Source: JAGVSR01 sp031413815
GTDB taxonomy: Bacteria; Pseudomonadota; Alphaproteobacteria; Rhizobiales; Hyphomicrobiaceae
Reading direction: 5' to 3'
NCBI GenBank assembly: GCA_031413815.1
Contig: JANOFU010000051.1
Coordinates: forward strand, 1-64,000
DNA length: 64,000 bases
Numbering within the stretch: the stretch's first letter is position 1; each line of letters opens with the position of its first letter. Under the pieces are notes generated by a model, which worked only from the letters and a program-made list of their open reading frames with translations, did not search any database and had not been told where the DNA came from. Shown piece by piece: positions 9,504 through 17,244 of this stretch. Position numbers and translations under genes: made by a program.

Positions 9504-10760
9504 CTACTGCGCCGTAACACTCGTTCCACGATTGCGCAACGACGACACCGCGTCGATCCAGCCGCTAAACTGCGCCGATCCTGCAAAGTCGAGACCCAGT
9601 TCCAAGATCGAACGGGCGACGAGATCGCCCTTTGCGTCCCAGCTTTCACTCGCGATGCGGGCGCGGGCCGGTTCGGCATCGTAGGGTGCATCAAGGGCCG
9701 CCTGGATGGCCACCGCAAACTCCGCTTCGGTCCCGGCGACGCGGACCAAATCGCGCCAGCCATCGAGGGCCGGAAAATCGCGGGTGACGATTGGCCGGCC
9801 GACAGCCAGGTATTCTTTGAGCTTGATCGGATTGCAGGCCTTGATCCAATCGCTGTTATTCCAAGGCATGATCAGCACATCCATCGCCGCCATATAGCGC
9901 GCGACGACCTCGTAGGGCTTGCGGCCCAGCAGGCGGACATTCGGATATGGGCACCAACCTTCGGGCAACGAAGACCCGCCGATCATCACGAAATTCACAT
10001 GCGGTAAGCGCTGCACCGCGCCCAGAAACAGCTGAGAGTCAAACGTGTGCGCGTCTATTCCGCCGATAAATCCGACACGGGGCTTGTTGATGATCGCGAC
10101 ATCCGACGGACCTTGCGCCCGCGTGCTGCCGGCCCTGATAAACTCAACCAGATCGACCCCGTGCGTCACAAGGAGCTGGCGGCGTACCTGACCTTGCTCT
10201 TCCGCCATAAGATGAGGGGCGGCGTAGACGACCAGATCAGCCGCCTGCTTAATCGCCGCGATCTGTTTCGACAATAAAACGGGATCGCCTTCCGGGAAGG
10301 ATTCGAAACGGTCAGTCCGTTGCATCACTGTCGCGACGGGATTTAGCTGCTGGATGAGGTCCGCGCCAGCTGGGCAATGCATCCACAACAGCGGCCGCTT
10401 GATGCCGGCGCGCGCTGCAGCCAAGCGAAGTTGCGGGGCAAGAGCAAAATCTGAGACTTTGCGGCCGGTTTCGCCGGGAACGGAGACAGGCGAAAACACC
10501 CAAAACCCTTTCTCGACGTGTGTGACACCGCGGGCCAAGCTCTTGAGCTTGCGGCCGATCCGGTTGGCGAACTGAGACTTGTCGGCAACGCTGGGCATGC
10601 GAACACCCAGCGAATTCACAAACAGAACCGGCCATTGGCGCGCCAGCCGCCGCATGATCTGGAAATCAAAGTGGCCCCGGTTGTGGTACCACCAGTCTTC
10701 GCCGCCGATGCAGATGATGCCGTCGAAGACCTGCCGGTGGCCGGGTTCAAGGCTGTGCAT
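9504..10760 (-). CDS. glycosyltransferase, GT4-like (GT-B fold)
   Basis: A 418-residue protein on the minus strand, convergent with the polymerase gene. The N-terminal domain begins with a Rossmann-like IICIGGEDWWYHNRGHFDFQ, a motif known from glycosyltransferases of capsule and exopolysaccharide loci. The C-terminal half has VGFIGGIDAH (start of the donor-binding domain), VNFVMIGGSSLPEG, NVRLLGRKPYEVVARYMAAMDVLIMPW and NPIKLKEYLAVGRPIVTRDFPAL, the usual GT-B nucleotide-sugar site in which the Lys/Glu after NP contacts the donor. No membrane segment is seen. It probably adds one sugar of the repeat unit at the cytoplasmic face; donor and linkage are unknown. Confidence 0.88.
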   Translation of the reverse strand: MHSLEPGHRQVFDGIICIGGEDWWYHNRGHFDFQIMRRLARQWPVLFVNSLGVRMPSVADKSQFANRIGRKLKSLARGVTHVEKGFWVFSPVSVPGETGRKVSDFALAPQLRLAAARAGIKRPLLWMHCPAGADLIQQLNPVATVMQRTDRFESFPEGDPVLLSKQIAAIKQAADLVVYAAPHLMAEEQGQVRRQLLVTHGVDLVEFIRAGSTRAQGPSDVAIINKPRVGFIGGIDAHTFDSQLFLGAVQRLPHVNFVMIGGSSLPEGWCPYPNVRLLGRKPYEVVARYMAAMDVLIMPWNNSDWIKACNPIKLKEYLAVGRPIVTRDFPALDGWRDLVRVAGTEAEFAVAIQAALDAPYDAEPARARIASESWDAKGDLVARSILELGLDFAGSAQFSGWIDAVSSLRNRGTSVTAQ

Positions 10761-10967
10761 CTAATTTTGCTCCGCTATGGATGCCCTGCTGTGGGCCAAT
10801 CGCGGGCGCATTGTGGCTGAGGGGCGTTAATCCTTTGTTTGCGAGCGGACGGCGGCAGCGGGCTCGTTGGCTGGCCAGTTCACTTAACGCCGGGTTAACG
10901 GCTGATCTCTAGGGTCGAGCGCAGCAGCAAACATGAGTCGCGCGCCACAGCCCGCGGAGCCCCCATC

Positions 10968-11990
10968 GTGCAACCGGCCACTGACATTGACGTCTCCATC
11001 GTCATCATCAGCTACAACACGCGCGACATGACCTTGGCAGCGATCGACTCGGTCGTGCGCGAAACATCGACCGTCACATACGAAATCATCGTGGTCGATA
11101 ACGCATCGACCGACGGTTCTGCCGAGGCCATCAAGGCGCACCCGGCCAACCCGCGTTTGTTTGCGCTGCAGGACAACATCGGCTTTGGCCGCGGTAACAA
11201 CTACGGCGCCAATCACGCGTCCGGAGAATACGTGTTGCTGCTCAATCCCGACACAGTGGTCGTCGATAGCGCAATTGACGCTTTGGTACGCTTCGCCAAG
11301 TCAAACCGCCGGGCCATGATCTGGGGCGGCCGCACGTTGTTCGCCGACCGGTCGCTTAATCCGTCATCGTGCTGGGGCCGGATTACGCCGTGGAGCCTGC
11401 TGTGCCGCGTCACAGGCCTCACCGCCATCTTCCCCAGATCAGAATTCTTCAATCCCGAATCGTATGGTGCCTGGCCGCGGGACCGTGCCCGCAACGTCGA
11501 CATCGTTTCGGGCTGCTTTCTGTTGATCCCGCGCTCGATCTGGCTGGCCCTGGGCGGCTTCGATGAAGCATTCTTTATGTACGGCGAGGAAGCAGACCTC
11601 TGCCTGCGCGCCAAGCGCATCGGCGCGCAACCGATGGTGACACCAGAAGCGACGATTGTGCACTATGGCGGCGCATCGGAAAAAACCCGGAAAAACAAAT
11701 TCGTCAAACTCCTCTCGGCTCAAGCGACGCTGATCGACCGGCATTGGCCAGCACCCCTTCGCGAGGTTGGTCAACAACTTCTAACGTTGTGGCCATTGTC
11801 GCGCTGGATTGCACTGAGTGTTGCAGCGCGGTTTTCAAGCACCAGCGATTATAAGTCTGCCGCTGAAACGTGGCGGGACATTTGGCACGCGCGTGACGCA
11901 TGGCGGTTTGGGTATGCCAAGCCAACTTTAACCGAGGCAGAGACGCAGGTGCAGCGCGCGCTTCTGCCGAACATGCCAGCGGCATCGTGA
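10968..11990 (+). CDS. glycosyltransferase family 2 (rhamnosyltransferase-like)
   Basis: A 340-residue GT-A enzyme starting at a GTG (10968) with GGAG eight bases upstream. The N-terminal strand VSIVIISYNTRDM, the nucleotide-binding IIVVDNASTDGS, NIGFGRGNNYGA and the metal-binding LLLNPDTVV are characteristic of WbbL-type family 2 enzymes that often transfer rhamnose or other deoxyhexoses. The acceptor part shows SGCFLLIPRSIWLALGGFDEAFFMYGEEADLCLRAKRIG, with the conserved ED pair acting as base. It is divergent from the preceding GT4 gene and starts a run of three plus-strand genes ending in the flippase. The presence of rfbC near 26 kb fits a dTDP-rhamnose donor, but that is inference. Confidence 0.92.
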   Translation: MQPATDIDVSIVIISYNTRDMTLAAIDSVVRETSTVTYEIIVVDNASTDGSAEAIKAHPANPRLFALQDNIGFGRGNNYGANHASGEYVLLLNPDTVVVDSAIDALVRFAKSNRRAMIWGGRTLFADRSLNPSSCWGRITPWSLLCRVTGLTAIFPRSEFFNPESYGAWPRDRARNVDIVSGCFLLIPRSIWLALGGFDEAFFMYGEEADLCLRAKRIGAQPMVTPEATIVHYGGASEKTRKNKFVKLLSAQATLIDRHWPAPLREVGQQLLTLWPLSRWIALSVAARFSSTSDYKSAAETWRDIWHARDAWRFGYAKPTLTEAETQVQRALLPNMPAAS

Positions 11991-12000
11991 GGATCAGCCG

Positions 12001-12846
12001 ATGCTAGCGAAAGAGCCCCGGGCGACAACAGACACCATCGCCGTTTGCCGGGAAGGCTCGGAGCCAACGGGGCCCGTTCGCTTCACAATCGGCACGCTCG
12101 TCAACACCCGGGCGCACTACGACCAGATGCTGGACTCGTTTCATCGCGGAGGATTTACCGGCGACACGACAGAATACCTGTACATCGACAACACTGGGCC
12201 CGATCAAACCTGCGCGTATAGCGGTCTAAATGCCATCCTCAATGCGGCGCGGGGATCGTATGTTGTCCTCTGTCACCAGGACGTGCGCCTGTTTGCCGAC
12301 GACCGGGAAACACTCGAACTGCGGTTAGACGAGCTGCAATCGCGCGACCCAATGTGGGCGCTGGCTGGCAATGCCGGCGGCGTGGCTCCCGGCATTCTGG
12401 CGCTGCGGATCAGCGATCCGCATGGCAACGATCAGAATTCGGGAAATCTGCCAAGCCAAGTTGTCAGCCTCGACGAAAACTTCATTGTCGTGAAGGCTGC
12501 GTCCCGTGTTGGCTTCTCCGCTGATCTGACGGGCTTCCACTTCTATGGTACCGACATTTGCCTGCACGCCGGTCTTGCTGGCTACACTGCCTACGTGATC
12601 GATTTTCACCTGAGACATCTGTCGGGTGGCAACAAGAGCGAAGCCTTCGCGCTCGCTCAGGACCGCTTCTGTGCCAAGTGGAACCGCGTTCTGACATCGC
12701 GCTGGATTCAAACAACCTGTGCCCTCGTTCATGTTGGCGGCACAGCGCTGGAACAAGCCGTCGGTCGCGTGGCCGCCGCCCCGTACTCAAAAGCCCTGCG
12801 GCGTATACCGAAGAACCGCAACGGCTTAGGGGTGGGCAATTCATGA
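12001..12846 (+). CDS. GT-A type glycosyltransferase of the exopolysaccharide locus
   Basis: A 281-residue protein following the GT2 gene by ten bases, with GAGGA before its ATG. The core resembles a GT-A fold: RFTIGTLVNTRAHYDQML, then EYLYIDNTGPDQ, GLNAILNAARGSYVVLCHQDVRLF (HQD in the place of the DxD metal site) and a C-terminal FHFYGTDICLHAGLAGYTAYVIDFHLRH in which YGTD matches the acceptor-site aspartate of related enzymes. This pattern is seen in a subset of glycosyltransferase-like proteins in exopolysaccharide loci. Its stop codon overlaps the flippase start (ATGA), so the two are translationally coupled. Donor and acceptor are unknown. Confidence 0.8.
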   Translation: MLAKEPRATTDTIAVCREGSEPTGPVRFTIGTLVNTRAHYDQMLDSFHRGGFTGDTTEYLYIDNTGPDQTCAYSGLNAILNAARGSYVVLCHQDVRLFADDRETLELRLDELQSRDPMWALAGNAGGVAPGILALRISDPHGNDQNSGNLPSQVVSLDENFIVVKAASRVGFSADLTGFHFYGTDICLHAGLAGYTAYVIDFHLRHLSGGNKSEAFALAQDRFCAKWNRVLTSRWIQTTCALVHVGGTALEQAVGRVAAAPYSKALRRIPKNRNGLGVGNS

Positions 12847-14333
12847 CACTTGCCGCGACCCCATGCACCCCGCCCAAGTCGTTGACCAGCCGGGTCGCCG
12901 GCCAGGGTGCCATGCTGTTGTCCGGCTTTGCCGCCTCGCAATTGATGTCGTTTGTGCGCAACGCCCTCCTCGCGCACGCACTATCTAAGGGCGACTTCGG
13001 TATTGCCGCCACGCTGTTGATGATGCTGCAGCTGCTCGACACGATGACGGATCTCGGTGCCGACCGGCTGATCGTTCAAGCCCCCGACGGCGACGAACCC
13101 CGCTTTGTGTCCACCCAGCATACCGCACTTGTGCTGCGGGGCATGTTTGCCGCTGTGCTTTTGCTTGCCATCGCAAACCCCATGGCCAGTTTTTTCGGCA
13201 TTCCAGATGCGGCTTGGGCGTTCGGCGTCATCGCGCTCATTCCCCTGATCAAGGGGTTCCAGCATCTCGACACGCGCCGTGCGCAGCGCCAACTCAACAA
13301 TAAGCCCTACATGCTGCTTGACCTCGTTCCCCAGGCCGTCGCGCTCGCGACCACGCTGCCGGTGTTGTTCTTTTCGGCGCATTATGACGCCGTGGTTGCG
13401 ATCGCGATTGCACAAGCCGTGGCATTCCTAGTTGTCTCCCATACGCTGGCTGAACGCCGTTATGCGTTGGCTTGGGACATTGCAATTTTTAAACGTCTGA
13501 TTGATTTCGGCTGGCCGATCTGGCTGAGTTCCTTTGCGCTCATCGCAGTCTATCAGGGCGACCGGATGCTGATTGCCCGCATGTTCGGCATGGAAGATCT
13601 GGCGAGCTACACCGCCGCCTTCATGATTGCCATGGTGCCCGGAATGATCGCCGCCAAAGTCGGACACTCGTTGATGCTGCCGCTGTTTTCGGAAGCACGC
13701 GAACATCCAGAGCTGTTCCGGACTCGATTTATCGCGCTGACCGAAGCAACTGTTGCCGTCGCTGGATGTTACTTGGCTGGCTTTCTCGTGGCCGGCGGCT
13801 TGGTGGTGCGTGTCGCATTCGGCCCACAGTACGCGGGGCTCGACGCTCTGATGGCGTGGCTGTCCGTGATGTGGGCCATGAGGATGCTGCAGGCTGTCCC
13901 TGGTATGGCATTGATGGCAGGCGGCCAGACGAAGCCCTTCCTCATCGCGGGGCTCATTCGCGCCAGCGCTCTCATCCCAGCCATCGGTCTGGCGATGGGG
14001 GGATATGGGCTTGTTGCTATTGCTGCAGTGGGCGCTGCTGGCGAACTCGCGTCCTTGATCTACGTGACCTGGCGGATTGAAGACGAACAACAGGGTCTCG
14101 CCACGGCCTTTGCCAAGCGCGCGCTGTTCCTGGTGCCATCGGGTCTTGCCGCGGTGCTGTGCGCCACGCTGATCACCGGATCAGGTAACAGCTTTGCGGC
14201 TGTCGCCAGCCTGATGATAGTGTTGGCCTGCATCACAGCCTTCGCGTTCAGCGTGTTCCCTGAATTGAGACTGGCGATTACAACGCTGGCCCAGCACAGC
14301 CCTTCGGCGAAGCGGTCAGTTGCGCCACTCTAG
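12843..14333 (+). CDS. Wzx-like oligosaccharide flippase (MOP superfamily)
   Basis: A 496-residue integral membrane protein with about 12-14 predicted helices and no soluble domain. The ATG at 12843 overlaps the preceding stop in ATGA; a long upstream extension of the same frame to 12558 is just the other reading of the previous gene. Sequence begins with the RVAGQGAMLLSGFAASQLMSFVRN pattern typical of the polysaccharide-synthesis flippase family, and charged loops such as DRMLIARMFG recur at similar places in MOP transporters. It would move the undecaprenyl-linked repeat unit across the inner membrane for the Wzy-like polymerase encoded in the same locus. Confidence 0.92.
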   Translation: MTLAATPCTPPKSLTSRVAGQGAMLLSGFAASQLMSFVRNALLAHALSKGDFGIAATLLMMLQLLDTMTDLGADRLIVQAPDGDEPRFVSTQHTALVLRGMFAAVLLLAIANPMASFFGIPDAAWAFGVIALIPLIKGFQHLDTRRAQRQLNNKPYMLLDLVPQAVALATTLPVLFFSAHYDAVVAIAIAQAVAFLVVSHTLAERRYALAWDIAIFKRLIDFGWPIWLSSFALIAVYQGDRMLIARMFGMEDLASYTAAFMIAMVPGMIAAKVGHSLMLPLFSEAREHPELFRTRFIALTEATVAVAGCYLAGFLVAGGLVVRVAFGPQYAGLDALMAWLSVMWAMRMLQAVPGMALMAGGQTKPFLIAGLIRASALIPAIGLAMGGYGLVAIAAVGAAGELASLIYVTWRIEDEQQGLATAFAKRALFLVPSGLAAVLCATLITGSGNSFAAVASLMIVLACITAFAFSVFPELRLAITTLAQHSPSAKRSVAPL

Positions 14334-14341
14334 ATTTCCGC

Positions 14342-15577
14342 TTAAGCCGTCTGCTCGGCCGCTCGCACTGCTGGCTTGGGCTGCCCCGACAACGCCAACT
14401 CATACGCCGCCAGCAACCGTGAGCGTTCTTCGTCCCACCTCAGCAGCGCCTTGGCCCGCGCCTTGCCCTCATCAGCCAGCGTTGCGCGTAGCTCTTGATC
14501 ATCGATCAGCAGCGCCATGGTGCGAGCGAGATCGGTAGCGCAGTTGTCGCTTGCATAGAGCGCGGCATCACCAGCGATCTTGCGGCCTTCCATCAGATCG
14601 AACTGCACGAACGGGATGCCGAGGCTCATATACTCGAACACTTTGTTCATAGAGATCTTGTCGTTGTAGACGTTCTTTGGATCGGGAATGACGCCGATGT
14701 CGAATGCCGACAGGGAGGCGAGCAGCGGGTCGCCTGACTGGAATCCGGTGAACGTCACAAAGTCCTCGACCTTGAGATCCCGCGCCATGCGCTGCAGGTT
14801 CGGCAATTCTGTACCCGATCCCACAATGGCGCACTGGACATCGCGGCGGCCTTGACTGTGAACGAGATCCGCCATCGCCTGCACCAGAAGATCGACGCCA
14901 TCCTGGGCGCCCATGATGCCAACATAGCCCACGAGGTGCTGGCGGCCCTTCTTCAGGGCCACATTAGGTTCAATGCGTCTGAACCGCGACAGATCAGGAA
15001 TTGACCGCACGATGAACACGCGGTCTTTATCCATGCCACCGCGAGTCACTGCGATGTCTTTGAACGTTTCGTTGGTGGCGATCGACACATCCGCTGTGCG
15101 GAAGGTACAGCGCTCCAGCCAGCTCAGCAACCGGTGGAATCCGCCGCGTTTGCCAAACTTGGCTTCGAACAGCTCGGGATTGATGTCGTGGTGGTCGAAT
15201 ACAAACGGCTTGCCGAACAGATACTTCCAGAACCCGGCTATGAGGAACAGTAAATCCGGTGGATTGCAGGCTTGGACGACGTCGAAGCCGACTTTGACGT
15301 ACGCCTTGACCGACAGCGCGAATTCCCAAGCCAACGCCCAGCTGTACTCAACTGCGTATCCAAGCGCTCCGTCGGCCTCGAACGGCAGTGGATGGCGGAA
15401 GACGTGGATGCCTTCCAGCAGCTCGTAGGACTGGGTGTACTTTCCACCTTTGGGACAGACCACCGACACCGTGTAGCCGGCCTCACGCAGGGTGCGTGCT
15501 TCCTGCCAGACGCGCCGGTCTAGCGGCATCGTCAGGTTCTCAACGATAATGAGAACGCCCGGTTTTCGACGCACCAT
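14342..15577 (-). CDS. glycosyltransferase family 4 (WbuB-like)
   Basis: A 411-residue GT-B enzyme on the minus strand, ending nine bases from the flippase stop. The ATG at 15577 has TGGAG upstream; a GTG at 15598 is an alternative. N-terminal features are VLIIVENLTMPLDRRVWQEARTL and VSVVCPKGG, then FDVVQACNPPDLLF and FDHHDINPELF, all typical of a GT4 subgroup related to WbuB. The donor domain has LVGYVGIMGAQDGVDLLVQAM, CAIVGSGTELPNLQ, VTFTGFQSGDPLLASLSAFDIGVIPDP and SMNKVFEYMSLGIPFVQFDLMEG (the E-x7-E type site). It probably adds another sugar of the repeat. With the other three it gives four dedicated glycosyltransferases, consistent with a repeat of about five sugars if each acts once. Confidence 0.92.
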   Translation of the reverse strand: MVRRKPGVLIIVENLTMPLDRRVWQEARTLREAGYTVSVVCPKGGKYTQSYELLEGIHVFRHPLPFEADGALGYAVEYSWALAWEFALSVKAYVKVGFDVVQACNPPDLLFLIAGFWKYLFGKPFVFDHHDINPELFEAKFGKRGGFHRLLSWLERCTFRTADVSIATNETFKDIAVTRGGMDKDRVFIVRSIPDLSRFRRIEPNVALKKGRQHLVGYVGIMGAQDGVDLLVQAMADLVHSQGRRDVQCAIVGSGTELPNLQRMARDLKVEDFVTFTGFQSGDPLLASLSAFDIGVIPDPKNVYNDKISMNKVFEYMSLGIPFVQFDLMEGRKIAGDAALYASDNCATDLARTMALLIDDQELRATLADEGKARAKALLRWDEERSRLLAAYELALSGQPKPAVRAAEQTA

Positions 15578-15818
15578 CTCACTCCACCCAAGCGCCACCC
15601 ACGACGCAGCTGGGCCTGTTCCGGCCCTTACCCCGCTGTCCAGATTGGCTGAGAGAGTTGAACAAACCGCTCACCAGAATGGTTTGTGAGCGATGAGATG
15701 CGTCCCGGAATAGGACACGAAGGCTGCAAACCCTTGCTTGCACGCAGGCACACTTCTTGCGACAACGGCTTCAAGAAAAACCGGTTAAGCTTTTGTTAGT
15801 CGTTGTAGAGGTGCTGAC

Positions 15819-16043
15819 GTGTTCAAGATCCCGCGAAGCCGCCCGTGGCCGCCGACGCTCGATCTCGCCACTGTGCGCGAGACGCTGCATTACATGACGG
15901 ACGACATGCGCCGCGTGCCGGGCCTTGAAAAGGCTGCGGCGGCTCTGGATGCTGCTATCGTTGAAATCAAATCGGCCGAGGCGAAGTCGAAGCCGGTCTC
16001 ATACGAGACGAAGTTTTCGAAGTTTCTGCCGAGCCGGCATTGA
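15819..16043 (+). CDS. small conserved-looking protein, unknown function
   Basis: A 74-residue soluble protein starting at GTG 15819 with TAGAGG eight bases upstream. It has no signal or membrane segment. The middle (LATVRETLHYMTDDMRRVPGLEKAAAALDAAIVEI) is predicted helical. I do not recognise a family, though short helical proteins of this type occur across alphaproteobacteria. It is transcribed away from the exopolysaccharide locus and ends five bases before a strong bidirectional hairpin. Codon use and the Shine-Dalgarno support a real gene. Confidence 0.65.
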   Translation: MFKIPRSRPWPPTLDLATVRETLHYMTDDMRRVPGLEKAAAALDAAIVEIKSAEAKSKPVSYETKFSKFLPSRH

Positions 16044-16047
16044 ACCT

Positions 16048-16081
16048 GGTGTCAGACACCACTTCAGAGGTGTCTGACACC
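16048..16081. terminator. bidirectional hairpin terminator between convergent genes
   Basis: Two 13-nt arms, GGTGTCAGACACC (16048-16060) and GGTGTCTGACACC (16069-16081), are exact reverse complements with an eight-base loop. Each arm is itself nearly palindromic. The structure fills the gap between a plus-strand stop at 16043 and a minus-strand stop at 16090 and is followed by ATTTCATTT, so it probably ends transcription from both sides. It belongs to a dispersed hairpin family seen elsewhere in the window. Confidence 0.75.
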
Positions 16082-16089
16082 ATTTCATT

Positions 16090-17055
16090 TCAAAAATCGA
16101 CTTCGACGCTAAACTTCAGGGTGCCGTCCGGGGTATTCTTATTGAGCCCCGCGAAGTAGCCCAGCCCCACGGAAACGACGCTGTTTTCCTCGTCATCATC
16201 GCCTGCACTCGTGGGCTGCAAGACAAGATCGCTCCCGAGATCATAGGAATAGTAGACGATCGGCCCCATGCGGTGCTGATCGGTGTCGCCGAAAATCTCA
16301 ACGGCTTCTGTCTTGTCGCCTGTTCCACCGACGCGATCCACCGTGCCGTAGGCTTCCACAGCCACCTGCCAGGATGACGAGATCGTGTAGGCGACCTGCG
16401 CGGCGTAAGCGAAATCCCAGCGGTCATCTCTAATTCCATCTTCATTGGGATCGCCGCCGAAGTGATGCACCATCATCGGAATGGCAGCTACGAACCACGG
16501 ACCCGAGGCGAACTCGAAAATCGGGCCCAGAATGACGTTCATCTGTTCTTCGCGTTCGAGCGGCCGTTCAACTTCGACGACGGCGCCAAGACCGAACCCA
16601 TCGCCCTCGCGCGGGATGAGAACAGCAATCACTTCAGCACCCAACTCGTCGAGCTTGAGTTCGTCGAAGCTATTGGCGTTAGCGAACACGCCCGGCTCTT
16701 CCAAGCGCTCCTTCTCATACTCGATGCCGATGCGCGCCTTGAGGAAAGACGTAAAACCCATTTCCATTTCCAGCGCATGCCGCTGACGGATGACCGTATT
16801 GTCATCAAACACAAGTTCGCCATCGTCATTGATTGCAGACTTGCGCTTGGGCTGGCCGTGCGACCATGCGTTCTGACTTTGAAACTCAAGATAGCCTTGG
16901 CCGGATTCTAAATTCTTGAGTTCGAATTGACCGACAGCGGGGCCGGCTTGGACCGGGGACAGTGCCGCGAGCGACAAAAACAAGGCAAGACCTGGCGCAC
17001 CCACGAGCTGAATGCACTGTTGTTTGCCGATCTTGAATTGAGGAAGATTTGCCAT
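16090..17055 (-). CDS. secreted, probably outer-membrane barrel protein near the TonB receptor
   Basis: A 321-residue protein with a Sec signal (hydrophobic core GAPGLALFLSLAALSPVQA, cleavage near residue 37). The mature part shows repeated amphipathic strands (YLEFQSQNAWSH, MGFTSFLKARIGIEYE, FGLGAVVEVERPL, WDFAYAAQVAYTISSSWQVAVEAYG) and ends in KFSVEVDF, with a terminal aromatic residue as in barrels inserted by Bam. I do not recognise a named family. It lies downstream of the FecA-like receptor on the same strand but is separated from it by two hairpins, so it may be transcribed alone. A role in the same uptake pathway is only suggested by proximity. Confidence 0.75.
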   Translation of the reverse strand: MANLPQFKIGKQQCIQLVGAPGLALFLSLAALSPVQAGPAVGQFELKNLESGQGYLEFQSQNAWSHGQPKRKSAINDDGELVFDDNTVIRQRHALEMEMGFTSFLKARIGIEYEKERLEEPGVFANANSFDELKLDELGAEVIAVLIPREGDGFGLGAVVEVERPLEREEQMNVILGPIFEFASGPWFVAAIPMMVHHFGGDPNEDGIRDDRWDFAYAAQVAYTISSSWQVAVEAYGTVDRVGGTGDKTEAVEIFGDTDQHRMGPIVYYSYDLGSDLVLQPTSAGDDDEENSVVSVGLGYFAGLNKNTPDGTLKFSVEVDF

Positions 17056-17098
17056 GGTCCGCCGGGAGTTTTTCTCGCGCCGACGCTAGCATACGAAA

Positions 17099-17132
17099 CC
17101 TGCCGTGCACCTCAGAAGCGCACCACGGCAGG
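17099..17132 (-). terminator. hairpin upstream of the 16.1-17.1 kb gene
   Basis: Arms CCTGCCGTG (17099-17107) and CACGGCAGG (17124-17132) form a perfect nine-base-pair stem. Read on the minus strand it is followed by TTTCGT. It lies in the leader of the downstream barrel gene, so it could be a second terminator for the receptor transcript or an attenuator for the next gene. Confidence 0.5.
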
Positions 17133-17185
17133 GCATGCACACAGACAACACCCAACAAGCGTGATCCGGCAGCAACACAAAAGGA

Positions 17186-17217
17186 AACGGCGCAATCCGG
17201 GGGAGGATTGCGCCGTT
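17186..17217 (-). terminator. terminator of the TonB-dependent receptor gene
   Basis: A perfect 13-bp stem, AACGGCGCAATCC (17186-17198) with GGATTGCGCCGTT (17205-17217) and a six-base loop, starts 27 bases after the receptor stop codon. On the minus strand it is followed by TCCTTTTGTG, a modest T-rich tail. Confidence 0.75.
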
Positions 17218-17244
17218 CCGCTGCAGACGACGGGAGGGTCGCCG

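Noticed and set aside
12558..12842. N-terminal extension of the flippase frame
   Set aside because: It overlaps the preceding glycosyltransferase in another frame. The ATGA overlap at 12843 gives the normal start of a Wzx-like protein.
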